The notes: a model not told the origin generated them from the letters alone. Counted from the stretch's first letter, positions 26,769 through 36,723 are shown. The stretch is 64,000 nucleotides of DNA from Chromobacterium subtsugae (GCF_001676875.1 NZ_JYKA01000003.1:186001-250000), one strand, 5' to 3'. Program-made: numbers and translations.

Positions 26769-27418
26769 GGCTGATCCGCCTTGCGCCGCTGGCGGCCTTG
26801 CTGCTGGCGGCTTGCGCCCAGTTCCAGCCTGCGCCGCCGGAGGCGGATCCATTGCCCGATCTGTTGCAGCAGCAGGCGCAGACCAGCCGCGGCGGCGGCG
26901 TGTTCACCCCGGCGGGCGCGCTGTCGCTGACGTCGGACAATCACGCCTTCCGCGCCGGCGACGTGCTGACCGTGGTGCTGGAGGAAACCACCCAGGCCAG
27001 CAAGCAGGCCGGCACCAGCTTCGGCAAGAAGTCCGGCGCCAAGGTGGGCCCGACGCTGCTGGGCAATACCACCTTCAACGCCCAGGTGGGCATAGACGCC
27101 AGCCGCGATTTCAACGGCTCGTCCACCTCCACCCAGCAGAACGCGCTGGCCGGCTCGCTGACCGTGGTGGTGCACAAGGTGCTGGCCAACGGCCTATTGC
27201 AGGTGAAGGGCGAGAAGCAGCTGGCGCTGAACCAGGGCGAGGAAACGCTGCGCCTGTCCGGCTATGTGCGAGTGGAGGACATCGACACCGACAACCGCGT
27301 CTCCTCGCTGCGCATCGCCAACGCCCGCATCGGTTATTCCGGCACCGGCGCGCTGGCCGACGCCAACAATGCCGGCTGGCTGATGAAGTTCTTCGCCAGC
27401 CCGCTGATGCCGTTTTAA
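26765..27418 (+). CDS. flgH: Flagellar L-ring lipoprotein FlgH
   Basis: A 217-residue outer-membrane lipoprotein with lipobox LLAAC (Cys near residue 17). The L-ring domain includes [19 protein letters not shown] and a C-terminal [17 protein letters not shown]. It forms the outer-membrane bushing of the rod with FlgI below it. Confidence 0.96.
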   Translation: MRLIRLAPLAALLLAACAQFQPAPPEADPLPDLLQQQAQTSRGGGVFTPAGALSLTSDNHAFRAGDVLTVVLEETTQASKQAGTSFGKKSGAKVGPTLLGNTTFNAQVGIDASRDFNGSSTSTQQNALAGSLTVVVHKVLANGLLQVKGEKQLALNQGEETLRLSGYVRVEDIDTDNRVSSLRIANARIGYSGTGALADANNAGWLMKFFASPLMPF

Positions 27419-27426
27419 GGTTTGCC

Positions 27427-28533
27427 ATGAAACTAGGGTTTTTCCGCCGCCTGCTGGCGGTTGTGGTGCTGGCGGCGTGCGCGCCGCTGGTTTGCGGCCA
27501 GCCGCTGCGGCAGATGGTCAACGTCGAGGGCATCCGCGACAACCAGCTGATAGGCTACGGCATCGTCGTCGGCCTGGACGGCACCGGCGACAACTCGCAG
27601 GTGAAGTTCTCCGGCCAGTCGGTCGCCAACATGCTCAAGCAGTTCGGCCTGAAAATGCCGGAGAAGACCGACACCCGCGTCAAGAACGTGGCGGCGGTGA
27701 TGGTCAGCGCCAGCCTGCCGCCCGGCTACAGCCGCGGCCAGACCATAGACGTGACCGTATCGTCGCTGGGCGACGCCAAGAGCCTGCGCGGCGGCACGCT
27801 GCTGCTCACCCAGCTGAAGGCGGCCAACGGCGAGGTGTACGCGCTGGCCCAGGGCAGCGTGGTGATAGGCGGCTTGTCGGCTCAGGGCAAGAGCGGCTCC
27901 AGCGTCACCGTCAACACCCCCACTGCCGGCCGCATTCCCAACGGCGCGTCGATAGAGCGCGAGATTCCCAGCGACTTCGAGCAAGGCGACAGCATACGGC
28001 TGAGCCTGCGCCGCCCCAGCTTTGAAACCGCCAGCAATGTGGTCAAGGCCATCAACCAGAGCTACGGCAAGATCGCCAGCACCCGCAACGCCACCACCAT
28101 AGAAGTGAAGGCGCCCGCCGATCCCACAGAGCGCGTGGCCTTCGTCGCGCGGCTGGAAAGGCTCAATGTCAATGTCGGCGCCGAACTGCCGCGGGTGGTG
28201 TTCAATTCGCGCACCGGCACCGTGGTGATCAGCGAGGGCGTCACCGTGCGGCCGGCGGCGGTATCGCACGGCAGCCTGCGGGTGGTGATCTCCGAATCCT
28301 CCCAGGTCAGCCAGCCGGGGCCGTTCAGCAACGGCGACACCAAGGTGGTGCCCAATTCCAACGTCAACGTCGAGCAAGGCTCGGGGCGTATGTTCAAGTG
28401 GCCCGCCGGCGCCAGCCTGCGCGCCATCATCGATGCGGTCAACCGCACCGGCGCCACGCCGGACGACATCATGGCCATCCTGCAGGCGCTGGACCAGGCC
28501 GGCGCCATCGACGGCGAACTGATTGTGATTTGA
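27427..28533 (+). CDS. flgI: Flagellar P-ring protein FlgI
   Basis: A 368-residue periplasmic ring protein. A Sec signal peptide is followed by [20 protein letters not shown] and [19 protein letters not shown], hallmarks of FlgI. The C-terminus [20 protein letters not shown] is also conserved. The start at 27427 is chosen because the open frame upstream lies inside flgH. The FlgA chaperone is encoded divergently at the head of the locus. Confidence 0.97.
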   Translation: MKLGFFRRLLAVVVLAACAPLVCGQPLRQMVNVEGIRDNQLIGYGIVVGLDGTGDNSQVKFSGQSVANMLKQFGLKMPEKTDTRVKNVAAVMVSASLPPGYSRGQTIDVTVSSLGDAKSLRGGTLLLTQLKAANGEVYALAQGSVVIGGLSAQGKSGSSVTVNTPTAGRIPNGASIEREIPSDFEQGDSIRLSLRRPSFETASNVVKAINQSYGKIASTRNATTIEVKAPADPTERVAFVARLERLNVNVGAELPRVVFNSRTGTVVISEGVTVRPAAVSHGSLRVVISESSQVSQPGPFSNGDTKVVPNSNVNVEQGSGRMFKWPAGASLRAIIDAVNRTGATPDDIMAILQALDQAGAIDGELIVI

Positions 28534-28544
28534 GGAAAACGGCG

Positions 28545-28967
28545 ATGCTGAACAACGATCTGCAAAACCAGAACCTGCCGGCCGGCGGCGACGCGCCGGT
28601 GGCGCCGGCCAGCGCCGAATACCGCAAGAAAGCGGAAAAGGCCGCCGAACAGTTCGAGGCGCAGTTCGTGCGCGAAATGTTCAAGCAGATGCGCAAGACC
28701 ACCCGCGAGGTGGCGGGCGAGGACAGCGTGTTCGCCAACTCCATCAACGGCGACATGATGGACCTGGCCGACGGCGCGCTGGCCGACCAGCTGGCGCACC
28801 AGCGCATTTTCGGCGTGGCCAACGCCATTCTGGCGCAGCTGCTGCCGGCGGATGGGAATATTGCCATTAAGCCGCCGGCGGATGCCGTCGCCAGTCAACA
28901 GCAAGGCCATGACAATGGCCAGGGGCTGGCGGCTTTCGCCACGCCGATGTTTCCCCTGAACAAGTGA
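28545..28967 (+). CDS. flgJ: Short FlgJ: rod-cap domain only
   Basis: A 140-residue protein matching only the N-terminal rod-binding domain of FlgJ (KAAEQFEAQFVREMFKQMRK, then a GDMMDLADGALADQLAHQ segment). GAGGA lies 8 nt before the ATG. The C-terminal peptidoglycan hydrolase domain found in enteric and many betaproteobacterial FlgJ proteins (about 310 residues in total) is absent. The Gln/Ala-rich tail ends cleanly 13 bp before flgK, so this is not a truncation by frameshift. A separate wall hydrolase must open the murein for the rod. Confidence 0.9.
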   Translation: MLNNDLQNQNLPAGGDAPVAPASAEYRKKAEKAAEQFEAQFVREMFKQMRKTTREVAGEDSVFANSINGDMMDLADGALADQLAHQRIFGVANAILAQLLPADGNIAIKPPADAVASQQQGHDNGQGLAAFATPMFPLNK

Positions 28968-28980
28968 TGACAGCCAAACC

Positions 28981-30348
28981 ATGCGCATGATCAACAACGC
29001 GCTGTCCGGCGCGCAGGCCGCCCAGGTCGCGCTGAATACGGCCAGCCAGAACATCGCCAACCAGCAGACGCCCGGCTACTCGCGCCAGGGCGTGGTGCTG
29101 ACCACCCAGGCGCCGGGCATGGGCGACCCCACCAGCGCAGGCTACGGCGTGGCGGTCGGCAGCGTGCGCCGCTTCAGCGACGACTACCGCAATCTGCTGC
29201 AATGGCAGGCGGCCTCCAGCCTGGGCGAGCAGTCGTCCGCCCAGCCTTACTTCACTCAGCTGGAGAAGGTGATGGGCAGCGACGGCAGCAGCCTGTCCAG
29301 CGGTTTCGACAAATTCTTCGCCGCGCTCAACGCCGCCAGCCTGGATTCCAACACCATGCGCGACCAGGTGGTGCGCGAGGCCGGCTCGCTGGCGCAGCGC
29401 TTCAACAATCTGGACGGCGTGCTGACGTCGCAGCTGGCGGCCATCGCCGAGCAGCGCCGCGCCACGCTCACCCAGATCAACAGCGTCACCGCCAACCTGG
29501 CCACGCTCAACGACAAGCTGATGTCGGCGCGCGCGCAGGGGATCAACACTTCCGGGCTGGAGGACGAGCGCGACCGCCAGATCGACGCGCTGTCGTCGTT
29601 GGTGGAGGTGAGGGTGGTGGCGCAGCCTGACGGCAGCAAGAGCGTCAACCTGAAGAACGGCCTGCCGCTGGTGGCCGGCGACAGCGCCGCGGTGCTGGAC
29701 AGCGAAGGCCAGCCGGATGGAACCCAGCAGCTGAAGCTGGTTTTCGGCACCGAGAAGTATGCGATTCCGGGCGGCGATCTGGGCGGCCAACTGGGCGGGC
29801 TCAACCAGTTTGAAAGCGACAATCTGCGGCCGATCCAGACCCAGGTGCGCACTTTGGCCGGCGAGCTGGCCAACCGCGTCAACAGCCAGCTGGCCAAGGG
29901 CTTCGATCTGAACGGCCAGCCGGGCAAGCCGCTGTTCCAGTACGATGCCGGCGCCGCCCATGGCCTGCTGCAGACCACCGGCATCGCCGCCGCCGATTTG
30001 GGTTTCTCCGCCGACGCGGCCAAACCCGGCAATAACGACAATCTGCGCGCGGTGCTGACCATCAAGCAGCAAACCTTCCCCTTGGCCGGCATCGGCCAGG
30101 TGACGCTGGGCGACGCTTATTCGCAGATGATCGGCCACCTCGCCATCTCCAGCCAGCAGAACCAGTCGGCGCTCGACACTGCCAATGTGATCCGCGCCGA
30201 GGCCGAGAAGAACTGGCAGTCCACCAGCGGCGTCAACCGCGACGAAGAAGCGGTCAACCTGATCGAATACCAGAAGATGTACCAGGCCAATATGAAAGTG
30301 ATTTCGGTAGCCAACCAGCTGTTCGAAAGCACGCTGGCCATCCTGTAA
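28981..30348 (+). CDS. flgK: Flagellar hook-associated protein 1 (FlgK)
   Basis: A 455-residue junction protein between hook and filament. N-terminal TASQNIANQQTPGYSRQGVV and C-terminal EEAVNLIEYQKMYQANMKVI are diagnostic. It is compact compared with enteric FlgK because the middle domain is short. It is followed 8 bp later by flgL. Confidence 0.95.
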   Translation: MRMINNALSGAQAAQVALNTASQNIANQQTPGYSRQGVVLTTQAPGMGDPTSAGYGVAVGSVRRFSDDYRNLLQWQAASSLGEQSSAQPYFTQLEKVMGSDGSSLSSGFDKFFAALNAASLDSNTMRDQVVREAGSLAQRFNNLDGVLTSQLAAIAEQRRATLTQINSVTANLATLNDKLMSARAQGINTSGLEDERDRQIDALSSLVEVRVVAQPDGSKSVNLKNGLPLVAGDSAAVLDSEGQPDGTQQLKLVFGTEKYAIPGGDLGGQLGGLNQFESDNLRPIQTQVRTLAGELANRVNSQLAKGFDLNGQPGKPLFQYDAGAAHGLLQTTGIAAADLGFSADAAKPGNNDNLRAVLTIKQQTFPLAGIGQVTLGDAYSQMIGHLAISSQQNQSALDTANVIRAEAEKNWQSTSGVNRDEEAVNLIEYQKMYQANMKVISVANQLFESTLAIL

Positions 30349-30356
30349 GGACAAGC

Positions 30357-31265
30357 ATGCGTATCTCCAGCAACCAGTACCGCTCCACCCTGCAGCTGGC
30401 CATGCAGAACACCAGTTCCGGCATGGCCGACCTGCTGCAGAAAATGTCCAGCGGCAAGAGCATGCTGGCCGCCTCGGAAAACCCGATCGCCAGCGTGCGG
30501 CTGCTGCGTCTGCAGCGGGAGGAGGCTTCGCTCAAGCAGTATCGCGACAATATCGGCGCGCTCAAGTCGCAGTTGTCGAAGAACGAGGCCCTGCTCGACG
30601 GCATCAGCGCCAATCTGCGCGACGCGCGCGACATCCTGGTGGCGGCGGCCAACCAGCCGCCGGCAGAGGACCTGAAGGCGATGGCCGCGCCGCTGACCAG
30701 CCTGCGCGACAGCATTCTGTTCGCCGCCAACACCAAGGACAGCGAAGGCCGCTACATGTTTTCCGGCAGCGCCATCAACACCGCCACCATCGCGGTGGAT
30801 CCCAGCCAGCCGGCCGGCAGCCGCTACAGCTTCGCCGGCAACACCGACAGCCAGCTGGTGACGGTGGGCGAGGGCGTGACCCAGTCTTCCAACGTCACGC
30901 TGCAGCCGATGGCGGGTTTGCTCAACCAGCTGGACAAGGTGATCGCCACATTGCAAAGCCCGACGCTGGACAACAAGGACCCGGCGTTGGGCGCTTCCAT
31001 CCGCGGCGTGATGGACGGGGTGGACGGCGCGCTGAGCGAAGTCAGCGGCCGCATCTCCGAACTGGGCGGCTCCCAGAACGTGCTGCAGACGCTGGACGAC
31101 AATCACAATAGCCTCAGCCTGGCCAACCAGCAGAGCATTCTGGAGCTTGGCAGCCTGGATTACGGCACCGCCTATATGGACATGAACAATCTGTCGATGG
31201 CCTTGCAAACCAGCCAGAAGGCTTACGGCAAGGTCAGCCAGCTGACCCTGTTCGACGTGATCTGA
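30357..31265 (+). CDS. flgL: Flagellar hook-associated protein 3 (FlgL)
   Basis: A 302-residue flagellin-like junction protein. It has RISSNQYRSTLQLAMQNTSS at the start, the motif KMSSGKSMLAASENPIAS and the C-terminal helix NLSMALQTSQKAYGKVSQL. It connects FlgK to the filament. A further unrecognised gene starts 10 bp after it in the same operon. Confidence 0.94.
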   Translation: MRISSNQYRSTLQLAMQNTSSGMADLLQKMSSGKSMLAASENPIASVRLLRLQREEASLKQYRDNIGALKSQLSKNEALLDGISANLRDARDILVAAANQPPAEDLKAMAAPLTSLRDSILFAANTKDSEGRYMFSGSAINTATIAVDPSQPAGSRYSFAGNTDSQLVTVGEGVTQSSNVTLQPMAGLLNQLDKVIATLQSPTLDNKDPALGASIRGVMDGVDGALSEVSGRISELGGSQNVLQTLDDNHNSLSLANQQSILELGSLDYGTAYMDMNNLSMALQTSQKAYGKVSQLTLFDVI

Positions 31266-31275
31266 GTCCGCAGCC

Positions 31276-32313
31276 ATGTCCAGCACGCTCAGCTCGATCA
31301 AGCATGCCGGCGCGGACAAGCGCTGGGGCAAGGACGGCGCGGCCATCGCGCCGGCCGCCAGCCGCGCCGTCGCCGGCGGCGGCCGCCCCGCGCTGGCCAG
31401 CGCCCAGCCGTCGGCCTCCGCGGCGGCGGGCTGGCGCTACAGCACCCAGCTCAACGAACAGCTCACCGCCGCCCAGTGCGCGCAGGGCTTCGTCGACGAC
31501 ATGCTGCGCCAGCTGGAGGATTTCAAGGGCAATCTCAGCCTGCAGCTCACCCAGCGGCGGGTGGACGATGACGGCCTGGCCGCGCAGCGCGATCAACTGC
31601 AGCAAAGCTGGTTGCAGCGGCAGGACGATAGCGCCGGCAGCTTGGACGGCCAACTGCGGCTCAGCTTGGGCGCGCCGTCGCGCCAGCTGTTCTCCGCGCG
31701 CGGCCTGGACCTGGACAGCCTGAGCCAGGGCCAGCCGGAAACCCTGGTGTTTTCCGGCGGCGGCGGCGCGCCGGCCGGCGCGGTGAGGGTGGGCGACGGC
31801 GTCGGCCGCGAAGAAGTGCTGCGGCGGCTGAACCAGGCTTTGGGGCCGGCTAGCGTGCGCTGCGAGCTGGACAACCATGGCCGGCTGGGCTTCAGCTGCA
31901 GCGAGGCCGACTGGAGCCGGCTGCGCGACAGCCTGGCGGTGCGCGGCGGCGGCGTGCGTTTTCCCGGCGGGGTGCCGCAGCCGCTGGCGCTGGATGCCGA
32001 GCCGCCGGCTCTGGCCCCGGCGCAGTGGCAGGTGGGCGACCACGCCCAAGTGCGGCAAACGCTGCAGGGCGTGCTGCGCGCCATCGCCCAGCTGCAGCAG
32101 ACGCGGGCCACCATAGGCAACGCCATCGCCGAGGCGCGCCAGTCCATCAGCCAGCTGGCGCGGCAGGATGAGCCCAGCTGGGCGGACGGCTTCGTCAGCG
32201 ATTTCAACGCCCGCCTCAATCAGGGAGGGGACTTCGGCCAGCTGCAACAGCTGTTGCCGGCCTTGATGGGCATCAGCCGCTACCGCGTGTTGTCGCTGTT
32301 GTCGCTGCGCTGA
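31276..32313 (+). CDS. Unrecognised protein at the end of the flagellar hook operon
   Basis: A 345-residue protein with no assigned family. The first 60 residues are Ala/Ser-rich and disordered. Helical segments follow. A beta-rich stretch around residues 155-240 resembles flagellin-insertion (IN) modules, with a paired VRVGDG and HGRLGFSC arrangement. Long terminal helices complete it. No signal peptide or membrane helix is seen, consistent with a flagellar export substrate or axial-protein-related factor. It starts 10 bp after flgL and a strong terminator follows it, so it belongs to the operon. The FlgL/FliD-like character is inference. Confidence 0.7.
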   Translation: MSSTLSSIKHAGADKRWGKDGAAIAPAASRAVAGGGRPALASAQPSASAAAGWRYSTQLNEQLTAAQCAQGFVDDMLRQLEDFKGNLSLQLTQRRVDDDGLAAQRDQLQQSWLQRQDDSAGSLDGQLRLSLGAPSRQLFSARGLDLDSLSQGQPETLVFSGGGGAPAGAVRVGDGVGREEVLRRLNQALGPASVRCELDNHGRLGFSCSEADWSRLRDSLAVRGGGVRFPGGVPQPLALDAEPPALAPAQWQVGDHAQVRQTLQGVLRAIAQLQQTRATIGNAIAEARQSISQLARQDEPSWADGFVSDFNARLNQGGDFGQLQQLLPALMGISRYRVLSLLSLR

Positions 32314-32326
32314 GCGCCGACGCCGG

Positions 32327-32353
32327 GCCGCTCCGCTGGGGCGGCTTTTTTTT
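32327..32353 (+). terminator. Intrinsic terminator of the flagellar operon
   Basis: GCCGCTCC pairs with GGGGCGGC (one G-U) over a 3-nt loop, followed by eight T's. It marks the end of the flgB-to-31276 transcription unit. Confidence 0.92.
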
Positions 32354-32429
32354 GCCCGGCAGGCATGCCGTCTTCATACTTCCTTAATGTGATGATGTCA
32401 TAATCAGCGATTTTGCGAAGGAGGCCGCC

Positions 32430-33644
32430 ATGCGCAGCCGCTGTTGGCCGCTGGCCCTGATTTTGTCGTCCACGCTGGCCCGCGCCGATTTCACCATTCC
32501 CGGATTCGAGCTGGTGCATACCGCGCCGCAGCATGCGGGGCTGGACACACCGGATTTGCGCGACCCGGCCGTAGTATGGAGCGAGTTGTTCGACTCCGCC
32601 CGCACGCAGATCGTGCTGGAGCAGTTTTACGCGGCGGATCAGGCGGGCAGCAAGCTGACCCAGGTGATGGATCGGCTGGAAGCCGCGGGACGGCGTGGGG
32701 TGAAGATACGCTTTCTGATGGAAAAGAAGGGCATGTTCGCCAGCGAGGCCGCCACCATCGCCCGCCTGCAGCGCATTCCCAATCTGGAATACCGCCAGCT
32801 CGACTACAGCCAGCTCACCGGCAACGGCATCATCCACGCCAAGTTCATCGTGGCCGACGGCAAAACCGCTTACGTCGGCAGCCAGAATTTCGACTGGCGC
32901 TCGCTCCAGCACATCCATGAAACCGGCCTCAAGGTGGACGACGCGGCGATGGCCGGCCGCATGCAGGCCATCTTCGAACAGGATTGGGCCGCGCAAGAGA
33001 CGCTGGCCACCGGCGGCAAGGTCGCGCCGCTGCGCGCGGCCGAGCAGGCGGCGGACTTGTCGCAGCCGGCGACGCTGCTGGCCAGCCCCAACGCCTACAA
33101 CCCGGACGGCGTCGGCGATTCCGAGGAGGCGCTGCCCAGGCTGATGGCCGAGGCGAAACGCGAGGTGCGCATCCAGCTGTTGGACTACGCGCCGCTCAGC
33201 TTCGGCAAGCCGCGGCAATACTACCCGCTGTTCGACAACGCCATTCGCGGCGCGCTGGCGCGCGGCGTCAAAGTGAAGCTGATGGTGTCGGACTGGAACC
33301 TGGAAAAGCCGGGCGTCGACTACCTGAGGAGCCTGGCGGCCTTGCCAGGCATGGAAGTGCGCTATGTGACCATTCCGCGCGACGGCGCCTGCATTCCGTT
33401 CGCCCGCGTCATCCACAGCAAGACCATGGCGATAGACGGCCAGATCGCCTGGGTGGGCACCAGCAACTGGAGCGGCGGCTATATGGACAAGTCGCGCAAT
33501 CTGGAAGTAGTGTTGCGCAATCCGGCGATGGCGCAGCGCATCGCCACTTTGCACGAGCAGACCTGGTCGTCGCCGCTGGCGCGGAGCATCGAGCCCGGCA
33601 AGGCATACACCCCGCCGGACAAGGCCTGCCGCCAGGCGTCTTGA
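32430..33644 (+). CDS. Secreted phospholipase D-like protein
   Basis: A 404-residue protein with a Sec signal peptide (cleavage after TLARA). Two HKD motifs are present: IIHAKFIVADGKTAYVGSQN near residue 135 and VIHSKTMAIDGQIAWVGTSN near residue 330. Both contain His, Lys and Asp, so the catalytic pair is complete. The layout resembles PLD3/PLD4-type and cardiolipin-synthase-like phosphodiesterases. Substrates could be phospholipid or nucleic acid. GAAGGAGGCC precedes the start. It is a single-gene unit after the flagellar terminator. Confidence 0.88.
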   Translation: MRSRCWPLALILSSTLARADFTIPGFELVHTAPQHAGLDTPDLRDPAVVWSELFDSARTQIVLEQFYAADQAGSKLTQVMDRLEAAGRRGVKIRFLMEKKGMFASEAATIARLQRIPNLEYRQLDYSQLTGNGIIHAKFIVADGKTAYVGSQNFDWRSLQHIHETGLKVDDAAMAGRMQAIFEQDWAAQETLATGGKVAPLRAAEQAADLSQPATLLASPNAYNPDGVGDSEEALPRLMAEAKREVRIQLLDYAPLSFGKPRQYYPLFDNAIRGALARGVKVKLMVSDWNLEKPGVDYLRSLAALPGMEVRYVTIPRDGACIPFARVIHSKTMAIDGQIAWVGTSNWSGGYMDKSRNLEVVLRNPAMAQRIATLHEQTWSSPLARSIEPGKAYTPPDKACRQAS

Positions 33645-33846
33645 GCCAGATTCCGCGAGGCCGTCCGCCTGCGGCGCGGATGGCCAAAAATACGTCAAGC
33701 TCCCATTCTTATTACCAGTTTATCCGCTCTGTTCCGCGCGTCTGTCGCCGCGCGGGACGTCTCTGGCTTGCTCGGCCGCTAAAATACATTGTCATTTGTG
33801 GCTCGGCGGCCGCCGGCCATGCATCCCACCCACGGAGGAGAGAACA

Positions 33847-35697
33847 ATGTGCGGCATCGCAGGTTGGATCAGCTTTGAGCGGAATGTGAGGGATTACCGC
33901 GAAGTCATCGACAATATGACGCGCACCATGCGGCTGCGCGGGCCGGACGCCGGCGGCGTATGGCTGGATCGCCACGCGGCGCTGGGCCACCGCCGCCTGT
34001 CCATCATCGATCTGGAAGGCGGCAGCCAGCCGATGCTGGCGGAGGAGGACGGCAAGACGCTGGCCTGTCTGGTATATACCGGCGAGGTGTACAACTTCCA
34101 GGAGCTGCGCCGCGAATTGATCGCGCTGGGCCACGGTTTCCGCACCCGCAGCGACACCGAGGTGGTGCTGCGCGCCTATCTGCAATGGGGCGAGGCGCTG
34201 ACCGAGCGCCTGAACGGCATGTACGCTTTCGCCATCTGGGACGCGCGCGCCGAGCGGCTGCTGCTGGTGCGCGACCGCATGGGCGTCAAGCCGCTCTACT
34301 ATTATCCGCTGCCCGACGGCGTGCTGTTCGGCTCCGAACCCAAGGCCATCCTCGCCCATCCGGAGGCGAAGCGCGTGGTGAAGGCGGAAGGGCTGCGCGA
34401 GATGCTGGATCTGGTGAAGACGCCGGAGGCGGCGGTGTTCGATGGCATGCGCGAAGTGCGGCCGGGACAGACAGTCACCGTGGACCGCGCCGGCCTGCGC
34501 AAGCACCGCTACTGGAAACTGGAGGCGCGCGAGCACGGCGACGACCTGCCCGCCACCATCCGCACCGTGCGCGAGTTGCTGGACGACATCGTCGAACGCC
34601 AGATCGTCGCCGACGTGCCCCTGTGCACCTTGCTGTCCGGCGGACTGGACTCTTCCATCATCACCGCGCTGGCGGCGTGCAGCACCGCCCGGCAAGGCAA
34701 GGGCAAGGTGCGTTCGTTCTCGGTGGATTTCATCAAGCATGGGGTGGAGTTCGCCTCCGACTACCTGCGCAGCTCGCCGGATGCCCCCTTCGTGCGCGAC
34801 TTGGCCGCCCATGCCGGCACCGATCACCAGGAAATTCTGCTGGAAAGCCGTGATCTGGCCGATCCGGCGTTGCGCGCGGCGGTGCTGGGCGCGCAGGATT
34901 TGCCGCCGGCCTACTGGGGCGACATGCTGCCGTCGCTGTACAAGCTGTTCGAGGCGATCCGCGCCCAGTCCACGGTGGCGCTGTCCGGCGAGTCGGCCGA
35001 CGAGGTGTTCGGCGGCTACCGCTGGTTCCACGACGCCGCCGCGGTGGCGGCCGACACCTTTCCCTGGCTGTCCGGCGCCACCGCCTCCTTCTTCGACGGC
35101 CAGTCGCTGGTATCGCCGGATTTGCTGCGGCAGCTGGACATGGCGGGCTTCCGCCGCGACAGCTACGCGCAGGCGCTGGCCGAGGTGCCGACCCTGGCCT
35201 CGGACGACGCCAAGGAAAAGCGCATGCGCGAAATCAGCCACATGCATCTGACCCGCTTCGTGCAGGGGCTGTTGGACCGCAAGGACCGGATGAGCATGGC
35301 GGTAGGGCTGGAGGTGAGGGTGCCGTTTTGCGACCACCGGCTGGTGGAATATGTGTTCAACGCGCCGTGGCGGATGAAGAATTTCGACGGCCGCGAAAAG
35401 AGCCTGCTGCGCGCCGCCGGCAAGGATGTACTGCCGGACTCCATCGTTCAGCGCGTCAAGAGCCCGTATCCGGCCACCCAGGATCCGGCATATGAGCAGG
35501 CGCTGCGCCAGGGCCTGGCGCGGGTGCTGGACGACGCCGCCGCGCCGGCGCTGCCGCTGCTGGACCGGGCCGCGGCGTGGAAGCTGCTGGACCGGCCGTT
35601 CGGCAAGACCAGCTCCGCGCCGGAGCGCGCCGGACTGGAAATGGCGCTGGGGCTGAACGAGTGGCTGCGGCACCATCGGGTGGTGCTGGATTTATAA
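33847..35697 (+). CDS. asnB: Asparagine synthetase (glutamine-hydrolysing)
   Basis: A 616-residue enzyme converting aspartate, glutamine and ATP to asparagine. Cys2 after the initiator (MCGIAGW) is the glutaminase nucleophile. RLRGPDAGG, GHRRLSIID and NGMYAFAIWD complete the Ntn domain. The synthetase domain has the pyrophosphatase loop LLSGGLDSSIITAL and SGESADEVFGGYRWFH. GGAGGAG lies before the ATG. It belongs to the AsnB forms seen with amidotransfer in both housekeeping and secondary metabolism. Confidence 0.95.
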   Translation: MCGIAGWISFERNVRDYREVIDNMTRTMRLRGPDAGGVWLDRHAALGHRRLSIIDLEGGSQPMLAEEDGKTLACLVYTGEVYNFQELRRELIALGHGFRTRSDTEVVLRAYLQWGEALTERLNGMYAFAIWDARAERLLLVRDRMGVKPLYYYPLPDGVLFGSEPKAILAHPEAKRVVKAEGLREMLDLVKTPEAAVFDGMREVRPGQTVTVDRAGLRKHRYWKLEAREHGDDLPATIRTVRELLDDIVERQIVADVPLCTLLSGGLDSSIITALAACSTARQGKGKVRSFSVDFIKHGVEFASDYLRSSPDAPFVRDLAAHAGTDHQEILLESRDLADPALRAAVLGAQDLPPAYWGDMLPSLYKLFEAIRAQSTVALSGESADEVFGGYRWFHDAAAVAADTFPWLSGATASFFDGQSLVSPDLLRQLDMAGFRRDSYAQALAEVPTLASDDAKEKRMREISHMHLTRFVQGLLDRKDRMSMAVGLEVRVPFCDHRLVEYVFNAPWRMKNFDGREKSLLRAAGKDVLPDSIVQRVKSPYPATQDPAYEQALRQGLARVLDDAAAPALPLLDRAAAWKLLDRPFGKTSSAPERAGLEMALGLNEWLRHHRVVLDL

Positions 35698-35703
35698 GGC
35701 CGC

Positions 35704-35735
35704 GGCCACGCCGGGCGATGTCGCCCGGCGTGGCC
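35704..35735 (+). terminator. Long perfect hairpin after asnB
   Basis: GGCCACGCCGGGCGA pairs perfectly with TCGCCCGGCGTGGCC over 15 bp with a 2-nt nominal loop, starting 6 bp after the asnB stop. It lacks a T-tail, so it may act as a factor-dependent terminator or an RNA-end stabiliser. Confidence 0.55.
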
Positions 35736-35739
35736 ATTC

Positions 35740-36337
35740 CCAAGAGAAGGGGGCTGGCTGCCATCCCAAGCGCAGAGCCCCGCCTTGGCGCCATAGGCCT
35801 CCCGCGCCGCGGCGCAAATCTTCATTTTGTCGGTCTGTTCTCATGCCTCCCAGGCCTGACTGCCCGCCGCTTGGCGGACGATCGCGCATGCCGCCCCCAT
35901 TCCCGTTGCCCATGCGGCGCAAGGCAAGGCTCGGCTGGTCTGCGTCGAAAGGCTTTGCGCGTCGCCAACGGCAAGCCGTGGATCCTGAGTTCTGCAATAT
36001 CGCCCAGGCGCAAACTGCGTGGCGATGGGCATCCGCGCAGATTTCCGCTGCTTCAGGCATCGGTCTTCGGCGCATGCCAGCCGCCGGACTGGGATCGGCC
36101 TGGATGGAAAGCGGCATCAGAACGCCATGCCAGCGGCGGTTGGTTGCAACGGGCAAGCTTAGGCTTCATTCGGAATAGCAATGGCTTGGGTGTTGTGTCG
36201 AATTCCGATTGGCGAGTATCGGATCAATTGAGTCTTGTTGCTCGCGTGTGGCTGGGATGCTTGTCTGGGGAGGGGCGTGACGCGTTCACTTGGGGATAGG
36301 CAGTAGGATGCAACAGTCCAGGTTGTTGTCATACTGG
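35740..36337. other. Non-coding flank left of the island
   Basis: About 600 bp of mixed composition with several overlapping open frames on both strands. None has a ribosome site plus a recognisable protein. It probably represents decayed sequence between asnB and the inverted repeat. No repeat or RNA gene was recognised. Confidence 0.5.
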
Positions 36338-36385
36338 CTTATACTATTGTAGTATGCATATATATTTAATTATGATAATGTATTT
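36338..36385 (+). repeat. Left 48-bp terminal inverted repeat
   Basis: Outer end CTTATACTATTG; it contains the perfect dyad ATACTA-TTG-TAGTAT (36341-36355), then ATATGCATAT and ATTATGATAAT, so it is nested with smaller palindromes. It matches the reverse complement of 43809-43856 except at two positions. The next 335 bp (36386-36720) hold no gene that I can support. Confidence 0.9.
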
Positions 36386-36723
36386 GCCAATTGCGGTGAG
36401 TGGAATCCGAACGAATTTCGCCGGCAATGCCTTCCCGACGGAACCGGCCTCTGACAGCAAGCCCGACCGACGCGCGGGAGGTGGCGGCAGTAAACAGATG
36501 CCAGCTAAGTGGCCAGGAAAACGACTGGCTGACATTGCCCTCATGCATTGCGTCAGCAGTCTGCTCCATAGATTCAATCTATTCCTATATTTTGCTTACA
36601 TTCTTGAGCGCGCGGTGTGCCTGAGTGTGGATTGCGCTCGGGTATTGTCGGAGGCGAAGAGAGTGACAGGCATGGCTGCTGCGCGCTGTTCTCGATACTG
36701 ATCTGTTTTATGAAAAATATGAT

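Noticed and set aside
35577-36299. Rightward 240-codon frame after asnB
   Set aside because: It begins inside asnB in another frame, has no recognisable domain and no ribosome site.
36354-36701. Short open frames just inside the left repeat
   Set aside because: They start within the repeat, are low complexity and overlap on both strands without a ribosome site.
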